Source: Lanius collurio
Lineage: Eukaryota > Chordata > Aves > Passeriformes > Laniidae
Reading direction: 5' to 3'
Length of the DNA stretch: 64,000 bases
Assembly: GCA_020086605.1 (NCBI GenBank)
Contig: JACBWW010000023.1
Span: forward strand, 1,014,225-1,078,224
Position numbers and translations under genes: made by a program. The notes below the pieces were generated by a model. The model ran no database searches. It was given only the letters and a program-made list of their open reading frames with translations, and had not been told where the DNA came from. Below, one piece after another: positions 50,601 to 62,830 of this stretch; within the stretch, counting starts at the first letter, position 1, and each line of letters begins with the position of its first letter.

Positions 50601-53600
50601 AGCTGGCCAAATCAGAGTCTTCTGCCACTCTCATCTAATGCTCACACAGATCTTCCCAATAGTCTCTCCTGAGGAAGATGGGACACCGGTGCCCCACTTC
50701 AGTTCTTGCCTCACTTTCCTCAGCCCTTTCAAGACTCGCATCTTGAAATACCAGCTATTTGACTACTCCTATACTAATTTTGTTTTCCCATTCAGATCTC
50801 TACATTACATTTTTATTCTCATCTATCATGTTCTACCAGACACAGACCCATCTGTTTTGCCAATCACTTTTAGCACACTTGTGATGCAAAGTCCTGAAAT
50901 ATTCAGCTTCCATAGATTCATCGTCCCTCTATCACCTCTGTCTCTAGACAACAATTCAGGTAACAGAGTACTCCTCCAATGAGATCATTTAGCAGTTCCT
51001 ATAGGACATACCTCGTCTCAATCACAGTTACATCAGTGGCAAGCTTCACATCACTGAGTATTTTGGGATTTTGGTCACCAAAGGAAGACATTTCATCTTG
51101 AACTATTTCTATCAGACAGTCGCGAATCCTTTTATATAATTAGTACTGGGAACCACTTACATGCCCATTTGTAACAGTACAACTTCCTATCCCAACAACA
51201 GCAAAGAAATTATGCCAAGACAAAGGATTTTAAACTCTTATCTTGTAACTTACCAGAAAAAACCAAGAAGTCTTCAAAACACAGATATGCATCTATGGGT
51301 CAAAGTTTGGTAAATGCTGCTTTAAAAACATCATCAGAGCTGAGTCAGAGATAACAGCCTTTCACGTGGTGTCTCAGCTCATAAAAGATTATTTGAAGAA
51401 CTATGCTTATAAATGTGCACATGTATCTTATTTGTGCCAATTGAAATTATACTTGTGGAATACAGAACAGATATTTCATCTTTAATCTTGAATCCAAATT
51501 ACAAATCATATCATTTATAAGATCATTAAAAGGAAAATCTTAATATATTTAATTTGGCAGAACAGGATTGAAATAAAATACCAAACTGGGTTTTGGTAAG
51601 GTCCCTCACTGTCGATAACAGCTGACTATGTCAGGATAAGACCACAATAAAGTAAGCTGAGCTCTTTCTCACCATTTTCATATACAATCCTCACACATAA
51701 CTGCAGTTGATATTTTGCAGGGTCAAAATCCTTAGAAATTATTAATTTTACTAAACATTCTGCCATAGCCTATGCATTTGGGTTTGGTAGAATGTTTGTC
51801 CCTGATGACAGAAAAGAAATAAAGATCTCAAAACAAATGGGCTCAGACTAGCCCAGCCTCCAGAAGTACATTTCTTCCATTTTCCTTAGCAGCTCCTCTA
51901 TGTGGAAGTGGCAGAAGAAAGGAGACTGGACAAGTCTTTCATGGCACCCAATGGAATCAAGGAAGTGATTCAACATTTTGGGTTACAAGAGCTTCTGATA
52001 AGGCTGAGTAGGAAAACAGACACAGCTGCTGCCCTTCAACGTTTCCTCCCATTTGCTAACAGCATTCAAGCAGTAAAATTGAACCATCATGTTTAATTCA
52101 TTATTCACACACCTTTTAATTCAAGTTATTGGTGCAATATTTAAGATACACAATGAACTGATATGCCAGAGAACAGAAACCAGTATAAATCCTTCTGTCC
52201 ATGGAAATGGGACAGGTTGGACACAGGCCCTTTATTGAATAGTTTTTACCTCATAGGGAAAAATGCATCATTTTAAATTTCATGGTGAATTTCCTTCTGA
52301 ACACTGATATATTGCAAGATCCAATATAAACCTACTTGTTGAGTACAGCTAAAGAACCTTACTTATCTCTGCAGGTACAGAAGCCAGAAAATCCCCACTG
52401 CATATTCCACTTAGGAGAAGCAAATGAGTTTATTTGGCAGTGTCCCAGTAAGGACTCCCAATGCCTCAGCAAACTCTGAATAAAACTCTAAATTATAACC
52501 AAAGAGATAAAATCTCCAGAACATGCTTTTTTTTAAAAAAAAAAAAATTACATTAAAGAAAAAACAAACACTTAAATTTAGCATTTTTGAAGTTATGAGA
52601 GGAATCTAATTGTTTTCTTATACTAGTTCTACATCAATGAACTTTAATAGGCATTTTTAAATTAAAGACAGATTTGCCATTATCAGCTTTTGTCCTGCTG
52701 TAATGATAAATTTTTGGATTAAAAACTCTTCAACACTATGGCATAGGGTCACAAAGTACTTTTATAAATAGCAGTAATAGCTTATGTTGTTTCTTTTATG
52801 AAGAAAGCCAAGAATAGCAACAACCAAAATATATTATGCATTCACAGAAATTCCTCATTCTACAGACTAAGCTGCAAGCCAGCAGAATTTAATGGAGAAT
52901 AAGTATACTTTGGCAAGCCATGACATGCAGTTTTCTTCAGCCAAAAGGCATTCACATGGACTTTGTTTCACTTCCCCCTATGAAACTGGGGATGGGGATT
53001 CCTTTTACTATGCATATGGTGTAGATACCAAACTTTGTGGAATGGATCCTCACAGCAGACATTTTACCTTGTTGAGCTAAAACAAGCCCACAGGTGCCCA
53101 GGAGATACTGCAGAAACTGTCTTAGAAGTATGTGCAAAACAAGCATATGCACTGGAAGTGAGAACAGCACCAAAATAATTACTTCAGTGTCTTCCTAACA
53201 GAAGTGTTAGCTCAGTGTCATATACATTAAAATTATAATACAGAAAACTTTCAATATGAGCCCTTCATTAGTGGTCATAAAAACTGAATAACTGAGTGTA
53301 GATTAAGTTCTCAATAGGGAAACCACAAATGTCATCTTTTAAAACAGTTTGAGAAGCCTCTAGAGTCTCTATAAATGTCATTAATTTCTCCCTAATATTG
53401 ACGTTAAGACGCACTTTAAAGATCATTAGGAACATTATGAGTTAATTTCTTAAATCTTGAAAACTAAGGCACAGAGAGGGAAGGAATTTGCAAAAGGCAG
53501 GCAAGCCAGCCAAATGCAGGAAGGAATAGGATCTCCTAAGGCTCAGCTCACTACTTTTGACCATTAAAGAAAAGTTTTCATCCACATCACATTTTCAGAG

Positions 53601-55276
53601 GGAAAAGAAAAAAAAAAGAAAAAAATTACCGCTTGCTCAGTTCTCCTTCCTGCCCAGAGCAAAATATAAAGAAAGCAGTAGGAAATAAGTGCCCATCTTT
53701 GGCTGACCTTACACCACCAAGTATAACCACCAAAATTAAGAGCTCTGTTTCAACAATAGCTTTAGTCCTAAAAGAGGACGCCACTTTTCAGAAATGACCA
53801 GATTACCAATAATTAGGATGCCACTTTTCAGAGATGACCAGATTACCAATAATTTGCTAAAAGAATTTAAGTGAGGCATTTACAACAAATAAAGCTCAAA
53901 TGGTCACTATTAAAATGTCAGAATTCCTTTGGTAAACACCAAAGCTATTGACATTTTAAATGTCAACTATTTTGTTTATTTATTTCCAACCCTATAAGTT
54001 AAGCCCTTTATCATTTAAAAGGTACTGTCCATTTTTTCAAACTTATTTCTGCAATTTCTTTTTAATTTTCATCAGTTTGTTCAAGACAATATTATGTCCA
54101 ATGTAATTCAAGCATCTATGTCCCAAACATAGACTATTTCATTTCACCTTTATGGCAGCCAGAAAAAATCAAGGCAAAGCCTTTTTGGTACTTTTTCTTA
54201 CACTGTCATCACTTGTCTTCCTTCTCTGTACAACACATCATTGCTAATGTGCAGAATTCCAACTGTGCATGACTAATGCCAAGCTGCTGATAATCTCACC
54301 AATTCCTGCTGCAGTGGTATTTCCAAAAGGATTAATTCCAAACTCAGGCTCTGTTTTCCTTCAGATTATTTTAATGGGAGACACAGGACAATGCTGACTA
54401 TGCTTGAATGGAATGAACAGGGAAAGAAGCTTGTTGTCTCTGCATCCTTGCTTAGTCTTCATAGCTCACATTGTCAAATACCTTAAAATACACTAAAAAG
54501 TGTGTCAGTGACTGTAGCTGGTCTCTACAAAAAAAACCCAGGTATTTTCTTGTCAGTTGTATTTACTTCAATTTTAGCTGTCACTTCTGTAATCTTCCAA
54601 GTGTGGAGCTTACGTACCAAAATTATTTAAACAACTTAAAGGCTGGATTTTTTATGAATTTTGCTTCTGCAACAGGGAAAGCTTTGTAGTGGCTTTGTTA
54701 CAGTTGAATCAATGTTTCTGTTATCAGCCTTCTTTCCTGGAGGATGCTTTATCAGAAGATAAACATTTCCATGGAGTTGAACATGAAATACTCAACTTCT
54801 GTACACCACTACCTTGTTTTTACCTACAGTAGCAGGAAAGCTGACTTTGAAACTTTTAAAATTCAAGACACTGACTAGCAGCAGGAAACTGAGGATTCAT
54901 CAGTTCATTGATACTTCAAGGTCTTCTCAAAAGTAGAACTCCAATCCCACCCTCCATTTTAAGGCCCAGAGAGCAGAGTCCACATTAACATACTTTGACT
55001 GAGTCCCAAACAGATTAGTATGTATTGATGAAGATGAATGAAAACCTCCAATTTGTACATATACAACCTGTGGAACCTGTTATTTTCTGAAGTATATGCT
55101 CATTTCCAGACTTTTGTAAGTAGTGCTGGATTGTGTTCAAGGCATGGAAGGCCATGAATTATGTTTCAAATGTTTCACAGCTCAGAGCTGAGGGATCTAC
55201 AGCTGGCAGAAGGAAAACTCATCTTTTTGTGGTCACCAGAAATAGACCTGCTGTGTTTCAACAGACAGAATTCAAA
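47630..55276. other. Non-coding AT-rich region
   Basis: No recognisable gene. Apart from the 40-bp tandem duplication at 53776-53854 and short A/T homopolymers (for example near 52528-52548 and 53608-53625), I see nothing specific. Open frames such as that at 50563-50982 have no motif I can name. Confidence 0.6.
53776..53854. repeat. Two-copy 40-bp tandem duplication
   Basis: The segment starting 'ggacgccacttttcagaaat' at 53776 is repeated directly from 53816 as 'ggatgccacttttcagagat'. Both copies continue through 'gaccagattaccaataatt'. The copies differ at only two positions over about 39 bases, so the duplication is recent relative to the divergence of nearby repeats. Confidence 0.95.
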
Positions 55277-55445
55277 AGACCACAGAATCACAGAATGCTT
55301 TGGGTTGGAAGGGACCTTTGAAGCTCATCTAGTTCCAAGCCCCCTGCAAGGAGCAGGAATATGTTCAACTAGATCAGGTTGCTGAGAGCCCCATTCAACC
55401 TGACTTCAAATTTTCCAGCTACAGCTTCTCTGAACAATCTGTAAA
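55277..55445 (-). mobile_element. CR1 LINE 3' end, reverse orientation
   Basis: The + strand reads 'acagaatcacagaatgcttt', 'gggttggaagggaccttt', 'gaagctcatctagttccaag', then 'ctagatcaggttgctgagag' and 'ccccattcaacctgacttc'. This is the reverse complement of the standard avian CR1 3' end. It is better preserved than the copies at 9.6 and 13.0 kb but still only a truncated tail. The sequence beyond 55445 may continue it in decayed form. Confidence 0.93.
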
Positions 55446-58400
55446 GACCCCTTTATGTAAGTCAGAAGCCATTTATATTTCTCTCCTGTGACAAGTAGCA
55501 ATGGTTAATTCCCAAAGAGCTTTCTCTAGGAAGGCAACAGAAGTACAAATTCTTTATCTTCTGAAAAATCTCTGTAAAATTATCATTGAACCTCTCTGGG
55601 GATAACTGGTTCCCATTTCAGAGAAATGTACAGACAGCTGCAGGATTCTGTGACTATTTTGCATGTTCCTTTCAATAATACTTGAATTTTGCTTAACTAG
55701 CAGAACCTCATTAACAACTTCCAATTTAAGTCGAGCAAGGGAACAGTACGTACACCTTCATTATTCAGGGAGCCAAAATGCTTATTAGCAACAGAATCAG
55801 CCATCCCAGTTGCCACCACCTGGTTACCATGAAATTCTGGAGTTTCAAATTAAACACAACAGAAATCTCAAATGGACACCAAATATGCACAGCCTGACCA
55901 CATTTGATACTGGATCTGACAAGGTCTGAAGTGAGTGAAAGGGTAAATTCTCAAGCTTACAGTGCTAGACTGGCACCAGAGCCAGGAAACACTTTCAGAT
56001 CTCACTATCACCATCCCCTTCTGACCTTCAAATGACTATAAAAGGAGAGCTTTCCAGTAGGCCACTTTCCATATAGGAGCTCCCACTGTAAGAGGACAGA
56101 TTTTCAAGAGATGATAAACATGATAAGATGCTGGCTCAATATATCTGGTTGTTGATCTGCATGCATAAAATTAAATATCATCTCCCTGCCAGGTCTGGTT
56201 TGTCAGAATGCTTCATGCTATAAACTTCAGATGTTCTCATTACGCATTTGTAGCTTTGCATAGCACAGTGGAACTAAGATTTATTAGGGCTTCTAGCCAT
56301 AATACACAAAAAGATTCCAAAAAAACTCCCTTTCCCCCATCAAGTGGCTCTTTTACTTCACTCACTGACAATACAACCCCAGGAGAGAGGTAACAGACAA
56401 AGAAGAACAAACACAAAAATATTTGCCTTACTCTTTCAAAGCAGTAACCAGTGTCCCACTGTTTTCATAATCTTTGCTATGTCAAAGGCCACTTATGTTT
56501 AACTAATTAAAAATAAAGCCAAGAAAGAACAAACCAGCAGGGTAAAAGAAAATGAGAAAAATAAAATAGATTTGGGAAGTACAAATAAAATGGACTAAAT
56601 GTGAAAAAGGAAAGGGCTAACATGACTCAACAGTAGAACTCCCAGATGGTCTAAAGAGACATTTTTGGATATAAACGTATGAATGAAATCACATTAAATA
56701 AATATTACCCTTGACATTTTTCACTCATCATTTTACACCTTTTCCTGGAATTTTCCACAGGAGCTACAATTCAGTTTGCAGCCAAAGCATACCAGCAATT
56801 TGAAAAAATTTAGATTTTTCTAGAACTGAAATATACTCCTGGTAAGACTAACTAATTGCCCAATTGATTGTCTTTAGCAGGGTTATTTCTAAGTAAGCAT
56901 TATTTCTACATGTCCAAATATGAACTTGAAACAAGCATTTAAACAAAACTTCAGAAAATTCATAAATGTTTGAGAGATGTTTAAAGAACAACCAACTGCT
57001 TATCTGGATCATGATCAGTATTAGAAAATCTATTACTGCCAACAAAGACTTTTGATACCACTTGAGAGAGAGCAGAGAATGCAAGAGATTCATTTATTCC
57101 AATAGACAAACTGCTTTCCAACTGAAATGTTGACAGGGTAGTCAACACAGTACGTAGTGTTATAGACCAATGCATAGTAGCATGCAATGGGAATACACAG
57201 AAAGAGAGTTGACACTACTGGAAAAACTACTTCTGCAGCAGGAGATGCCAGCACTCCCCCTAATTCAAGATATCCCATCCTATGACCCCTGGCAAAAGCT
57301 GCCAACAACATCACACAGGCAGTTTGGGGACTTGTTTCTTCCCACCAACCTCTGTTATCTATTATTTTTTTTGCTGTGAGAGGATTTCTGTTTTCTTGTA
57401 ACCATCTAATTCACAGGTTCCTGACCACACTACTATTCAGAGAAGAGCTTTCCTCTACACCGGACTTGTGCACCTTACTGCATTGATTTCCACAGACAGG
57501 AAAGACTTTAACTCCACTTCCACAGTGAGTTGAAGTATTTGCTTGTTTGGACTGAGAACGTCAGTGACACCCTTTGGAGGCTTTGCTGTGCCTTCTTGCT
57601 ATAGCTGCAGTCATAACAAGGATAACCTTATTCAGTGCCTCAGAACAAATGAGAAAACTGCCCTTGGAGCATCTCCGTCAGCGCCCAGCAGGGAATCCAG
57701 GCCACATTCCAGCATTTGTTATTTCTGTAAAGGCAGCTTGTGGGTCATTGTCTCACCAATCCTCCACAGACTGCAGCACTCCAACAATTGCAGGGTTTTT
57801 TTAACTCTGATGACTTTAGTGATCTGGCTTCAAGGGTGTTTCCAGAAAAATAGCCTCAATGGAAAACTACAGCAGTAGGGACATGCAGGGGTGGGAAACT
57901 GCAGCCTGTGAGAGGGGCAGGGCCACGGCAGCAATTCACGATCTACTTCTCAGAACTATTGAAACTACCATACCAACACAACAGGAATTTAGGAAAAATT
58001 AATCCAAGACACTAAAAGAAGCTTCTGCAATACTTCTCACTCCAGAAATCACTTAAAGCACCCAAGGATAGCACACTGTAATACAGACCAAGTATGTAAT
58101 ATAAGCTTTTCACAGCACACAGCTAGTGTTTGAAGCTACATAACTTAATATTTGAAACGAGATTATCAAAAATTGTTGTGCCATAACAAACGATAGATGA
58201 AAGCTGGCTTTGAGCTCAACTATTCTAATGTGGTGAAACTTCCAAAAACTAAATAAAGGCCTACTGACACAAGCCTGTGCATTGTGAACACACAGAACAC
58301 ATGGGGGCACCCATGCTCAGCCTGACAAAAATGCTCTCCTCAAAGACACTTCTTTGTTAGCAGATATTGAGCCCTCCATCTTCCTTCCTGAGAAAAACAT

Positions 58401-58934
58401 ACATTCCTTTGTTCTATGTTATAATTTTATCCCCTCTTCAAAGGCTTTATAGTTAAGCCAAGCCACTAGAAGGACTTTTTCTATAAACCATAATTTTGTC
58501 ACACTGTCATACTTAAAAGTTTTTAGATCCAGATTTAAAGGCAACTTAAATAGAAAGAAAATAAGAGCTGAGACTGTCAACAGCACCCCCTATAAAATTT
58601 TCTTAGAGCAATAAAATAAACAGTTCAAAACAAAGTCAAAAAGTCTAATTAGATAGTAACTTCATATACAACCAGCTAGGATCAACAGAACTGCTTATAT
58701 GCCAGACATGCTCAGAAAGAATAGTTTTAGAAAAGCTGCCATGCTGGAATAAGTAAAATACCTGATAATTTCATGTTATTATATTAGTAAAAGCAAACAG
58801 ACTATCAGAACAGGGCCTGCAATTGCAAGCAGCAAATATTAAAAAAAAAAAAAAAAGGCATTAAACTCATTTCGCCCTTAAGATTTGCTTCTGTAGTATC
58901 AGCTGTAGGTGTTTTATTTGAGTTTTAGGCTTAC
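55446..58934. other. Non-coding region with two possible minus-strand exons
   Basis: AT-rich sequence without a recognised gene. It includes an A16 run at 58841-58856. An open minus-strand segment at 57090-57217 looks like a C-terminal membrane exon, and a 44-bp exon-like stretch at 56433-56476 has weaker splice sites. Both are treated as findings rather than genes. Confidence 0.5.
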
Positions 58935-59046
58935 CTTGATAACATGATTGCTATAGGAAGTTCCAATTCTGTGAACTCCTAGGCTGCTCCTTGAAGAGCC
59001 GGAAAATTTTTCTCTGGGCTGTTTCACCCAGGTCTCAGCAGTAAAA
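58935..59046 (-). CDS. Candidate internal exon of an unidentified minus-strand gene
   Basis: On the minus strand a very strong acceptor (ctttctttttttttag) precedes 112 bases that end in CAAG and the donor gtaagc. Only one frame is open throughout; it uses the first base to finish a codon and then reads 37 codons. The translation is FTAETWVKQPREKFSGSSRS, then SLGVHRIGTSYSNHVIK. The GC content is above that of the flanks. The product is hydrophilic and basic with a Ser-rich centre; I do not recognise the family. A CpG island with promoter character lies 3.3 kb upstream in minus-strand sense (62.3-62.8 kb). It could instead be a non-coding RNA exon that is open by chance. Confidence 0.45.
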
Positions 59047-62000
59047 CTAAAAAAAAAAGAAAGTACAAAGTCAGTTTAGAAGCCTTATTTTTAGGGACAA
59101 ATAGCCTATGTAAAAAGACAACAGTATCAAATACAATATCTCCTAATGAATCATAAGAGTAAAAAAAATTACACATAACCCATAAGTTTTGACTGTAATT
59201 ATGTAGAAAGTTGATTCATATTCTCAAACACTATTTCATATAAAAGGGGGAAAATTTTTCCAACCCACTATGAGTATTATACAACAAATATCCTACTGTT
59301 CAAAGTTTTTAGAATTTGCTTGCCCAGATCCTAATCCAAATTTCTCATCTATTAAAGGTAATCTAAACTATACATTATTTGCTAACTAGAAAGATCTAAA
59401 GGGCTTTTTAGAAGTGCGATAAGAAAAAAGGAAATTCAGTTTCTCTCAAAAATAAAAAGGCTCTTCTCTCATTGCAAAAAAAAGGTAACTGAAGTACTCA
59501 TAAAACCCCAAAGTTTTATACAGTCACAGGATTTTCCAACCAGTCTATGGGCTAGTTTATGGCCAAGTATATTAGCAGATCCTTGCCTGGAGCCTGGTTT
59601 CAGTGAGAAGCCATCTCTACTTTCACACACTTCCCCAGAATAACCCAGCCCCTAGATCTGGAGATTATTATTTGCTTCTTGTGTTTGTCTTCTGCTGTCC
59701 AGCTCTCAGAAGTGCCACCACATGCAGAAATCTGCTCTTTGTATTAACAAAGAGAATAAAAATAATAAAGAAGAATCTCCTATTAGGGCACCTAAACTTT
59801 GTGCTTGTCATCATTTGAAACTAAGCCTTCACAGTGCCTGTTGTGAAGCAGGTGATTTATTCACCATATTTTGCATTTCAGAGTATGTGTTTCAGTCTCT
59901 GTTCAGGTGAGCTGTCCTATAGAGAGTATGCAATGCAGCTTCTCTTCCCCAGTGCCCAGGGATGCAAGTGCCCTCCTGTGCCATCCTGAGGCACTTCCAG
60001 CCATGTGGCACCATCCTCCCTGGCATGAACAGCAGCCTGAGCCACCAAAACCCTTGGTCACCCGAGAACTGTCCTGTCGTTGTGACAGCCTGAGCAAGGA
60101 AAACGAGCTTGCAGAAGCTAAATGCTTATTAAGTCTCAAATTTGTCAATATACAAGTAGTCACCTTGCAAACAGATCAGCCACAGCTTTAAAAGGTACAG
60201 TACTCAAGCCTACACCTTTGTGCCTCATTTATAGTGAAAAATCAGCTGCTGCATGCATGCTTTTAGCCAGCTCAGTAACACCTATCATTAGTTGTAGTTC
60301 AGATCCTGTGACATGCCATTGCTTTCCCACCAACTTTCTGTAATTGCCATAGAAGAATCTTTGAAGGGCCCCAAAGGTGTCCTGATTAAAAATCAAATCC
60401 TTAAATTCTGGTTATTCTTATGAATCTCTATATAAACTGCATCTGGTTCTTCCCCTCCAACCACCTATAAAGAGCAACAGGCAGTGTACAAAGGAGAAAA
60501 GAGTACAAAATCATTAAGAGATCCAGGTCCCAGCAGTCTGTGTTGTTTTCCTAAATGTTCCTGTTTAACCAGCTGCCTGAAGTAACTAGAGGTCAATATC
60601 TACCATCTATTTAACTATCTGGAATTAGATTCACAGGTAACATGCCTACAGCAAATGCCATTTGGCAGTGGAAAAGAAAAGTGAAAGGCAGGAACAATTG
60701 TCTCCACCTTCTCTTTTAATGCCTACAGGCCTGCTTGAGTATCAGCTGCAGCATTTAAGGTAGAGAGAAGATATAGCATATTCATCAGAAATAGTAACAC
60801 AATTGTCTAAACTTACCTATTATGTCTATGTGAACAATTAGAACAAATACAACCTTTGCATTTGCTGAGGGCTTTTGTGTTTAGTCTCAAAATATATTTT
60901 GTGATAAAATATGACAAATGTTCTCAAAGAATGAGCACTGCAAGAAAAATTGAGGTTGTATTTATTCCTGCACTGGTACCTTTGAATTTGGTAGTTCTTT
61001 AAACAAGCTTTTTAAGAAAGTCTGCAGCCAGCAGAGCCACAGCTTCATACAAGCTGTCAATGTGATTAAAGCTCAGTGCTCCAAGAGAACCATATAACAC
61101 CTACACATGGATAATCCTTTTTACAGTGTCACTGTATATTTGTACTGACAGGATATTTGTACTGACTTGCTCAAGCAAGCTACACCCAACCTCAAACATT
61201 GCTTTCTGACATCTTGCTCTCTTGTGAAACTATGGAACAGTTTTGCTTTCACACATCACACTAGGAAATAATTTGCCTGTCCAATTAGCAGCAGAAACAA
61301 GGTGAGTACTCTGGGCATGGCCTGTAGTCATGCACCATGTTCAAGAGTGCATATTTTACCATTTTTATTAATCTTGAGATTAGCTTTCCGATTGCTGCAA
61401 AATTTCATAGAGGAAGTGTAGTTGTGTTGGGTTATTGTAGAACTGACACTGAGTTGATGAAATCTACTCCACAGAAGTGTTTAGAAAGAGATTAAAGTCA
61501 CTTTAGCTCAGCATGAATAGAAAATATGACATTGTAAGAGGAAGTAATACCAAGTTATAAGTGATATATTCTGCAGTTTCTCCTTTTCTTGCAGGCTGTA
61601 GAGCACATTGAAAAGCTTAAGTCTTCTACTTCTTAAGTAGATCCCACCCTGTGCTTTTCATCTGCTTTGATTCAGCTGAGGGAATTCAGCTACATTTCCT
61701 TTAATCACATGCACAAGGGACAAACAAGGCTGTTTATACAGTTTACTCACTGTTGAAAAAGCAGCTGAAGCTTGTTTGTTGTTGTAGTGTTAAGACAAAC
61801 TAGAACTTGAGTATTCAACCAGAAGTTGCTGCCTTTTATTTCCATCGTGTTACACATGGCCTAACAAGGGAAAGGATTATGCAACTGGAAGTTAGTCAAG
61901 CAAATGACTGCTGGTCACTACATTATCAAATGATAGGGCCCGTTGTAGGAATTAAAAGCAGCAACTTCCTGTTCTATATTTGTTTCTTTCCAGACTTGCT

Positions 62001-62290
62001 GTGTGAATTAAATAATCTTAAACTCAGCAGGTATTTTCTGTGATCCTGGCTGCTGAAGTCAAGTCACAAAACAAGCCAGCTAGATGACTCAGATAGCACA
62101 TCTATAAGCAGCAGCTGTCAGCTAAAGGCACTGTTAGCAGCACCCACAGGTGTTTTGGTTTGAAACACAGGTGTCTGCCAAGGGAGGCAGGAGCCTCCCT
62201 TGCAAAAGAAAATACGATCCCCTTCCCTCCAAATTATTATAACTTAGAAATTACGAGGCTTTCAGGCAAAGATATGGGAAAAGGAATCAC
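59047..62290. other. Intergenic or intronic AT-rich stretch
   Basis: No recognised gene. The GC-richer patch at about 59890-60110 has open frames on both strands without motifs. A segment at 60817-60937 has good minus-strand splice signals but no frame open across it (see findings). A short near-tandem repeat of 'atatttgtactgac' occurs at about 61136-61166. Confidence 0.55.
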
Positions 62291-62410
62291 AGTTCTAGCG
62301 CGTATGTGCGTGTATAAAACCAGGCAAACAAACAGCACAACAGCGAGCAGAGCCCTCAGCGGGCGCCGGCCCCTCGGGCCTGCAGGGCCCTTGGGTGCCG
62401 TTCCCCTCAC

Positions 62411-62428
62411 GGCCGGCAGGGGCGCTGG
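62411..62428 (+). promoter_or_regulatory. CTCF-like motif 1
   Basis: The sequence ggccggcaggggcgctgg resembles the core of the vertebrate CTCF site (GCAGGGGCGCT-like). This is judged by eye, with no scoring matrix applied. Confidence 0.4.
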
Positions 62429-62465
62429 CGGCTCCCGGCCGGGCACGGCGGCTGCGATGGCTCCC

Positions 62466-62487
62466 CCGGCCGGCAGGGGGCGAGCGC
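62466..62487 (+). promoter_or_regulatory. CTCF-like motif 2
   Basis: The block cggccggcagggggcgagcg resembles the classical CTCF core (GCAGGGGGCG). It lies about 55 bases after the first such motif and points the same way. Confidence 0.45.
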
Positions 62488-62830
62488 AGCCCTGACGCCG
62501 GTAATGGCCGCCGGGAGGCGGAGAAAGGGCTGCTTTTGGAAACTCCTGGGAAGGAGCCGTGCCCCTCTGAATGGCAAAATGGGCTGTACCACGAACCTCG
62601 GAGTGACAGAGACAGGCACACCCTGGGATAGCCAACAAAATGCAGCAGAAGCTCCGTAGCAGGAGCGGCGGTGGGTCGGGCAGCCCCGGGGTATTGGGGT
62701 GAAGCGGAGCGAAAAACCCGAAGCAGCGGCAGAAGACGGCGGGGCTGGGCCGCGGCAGGCGGGCACCCCCCGGCAGCTGCGACGGGCTCCGTCCGAGGGG
62801 TCGAGGTCCCGAATTTTCCCCTAGGGCACC

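Larger units (their letters stand above)
62296..62830. promoter_or_regulatory. CpG island, likely promoter
   Basis: This half-kilobase is strikingly rich in G+C and in CpG dinucleotides compared with the AT-rich remainder of the window. It contains repeated GGCCGGCAGG-type blocks. Such islands in vertebrates usually mark promoters. A TATAAAA occurs at 62313-62319 on the + strand at its left edge. No long conserved coding frame can be recognised inside; the open frames on both strands are those expected of GC-rich sequence. The orientation is undecided. A minus-strand transcript could feed the exon at 58935-59046, and a + transcript could leave towards 64 kb. Confidence 0.75.

Noticed and set aside
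56433..56476. 44-bp minus-strand segment reading KDYENSGTLVTALK
   Set aside because: The donor is good, but the acceptor is poor in pyrimidines and the phase does not fit neighbouring candidates.
62237..62766. Long Pro/Arg/Ala/Gly-rich frames in the CpG island on both strands
   Set aside because: Composition is what any GC-rich island yields; no start context or domain supports coding.
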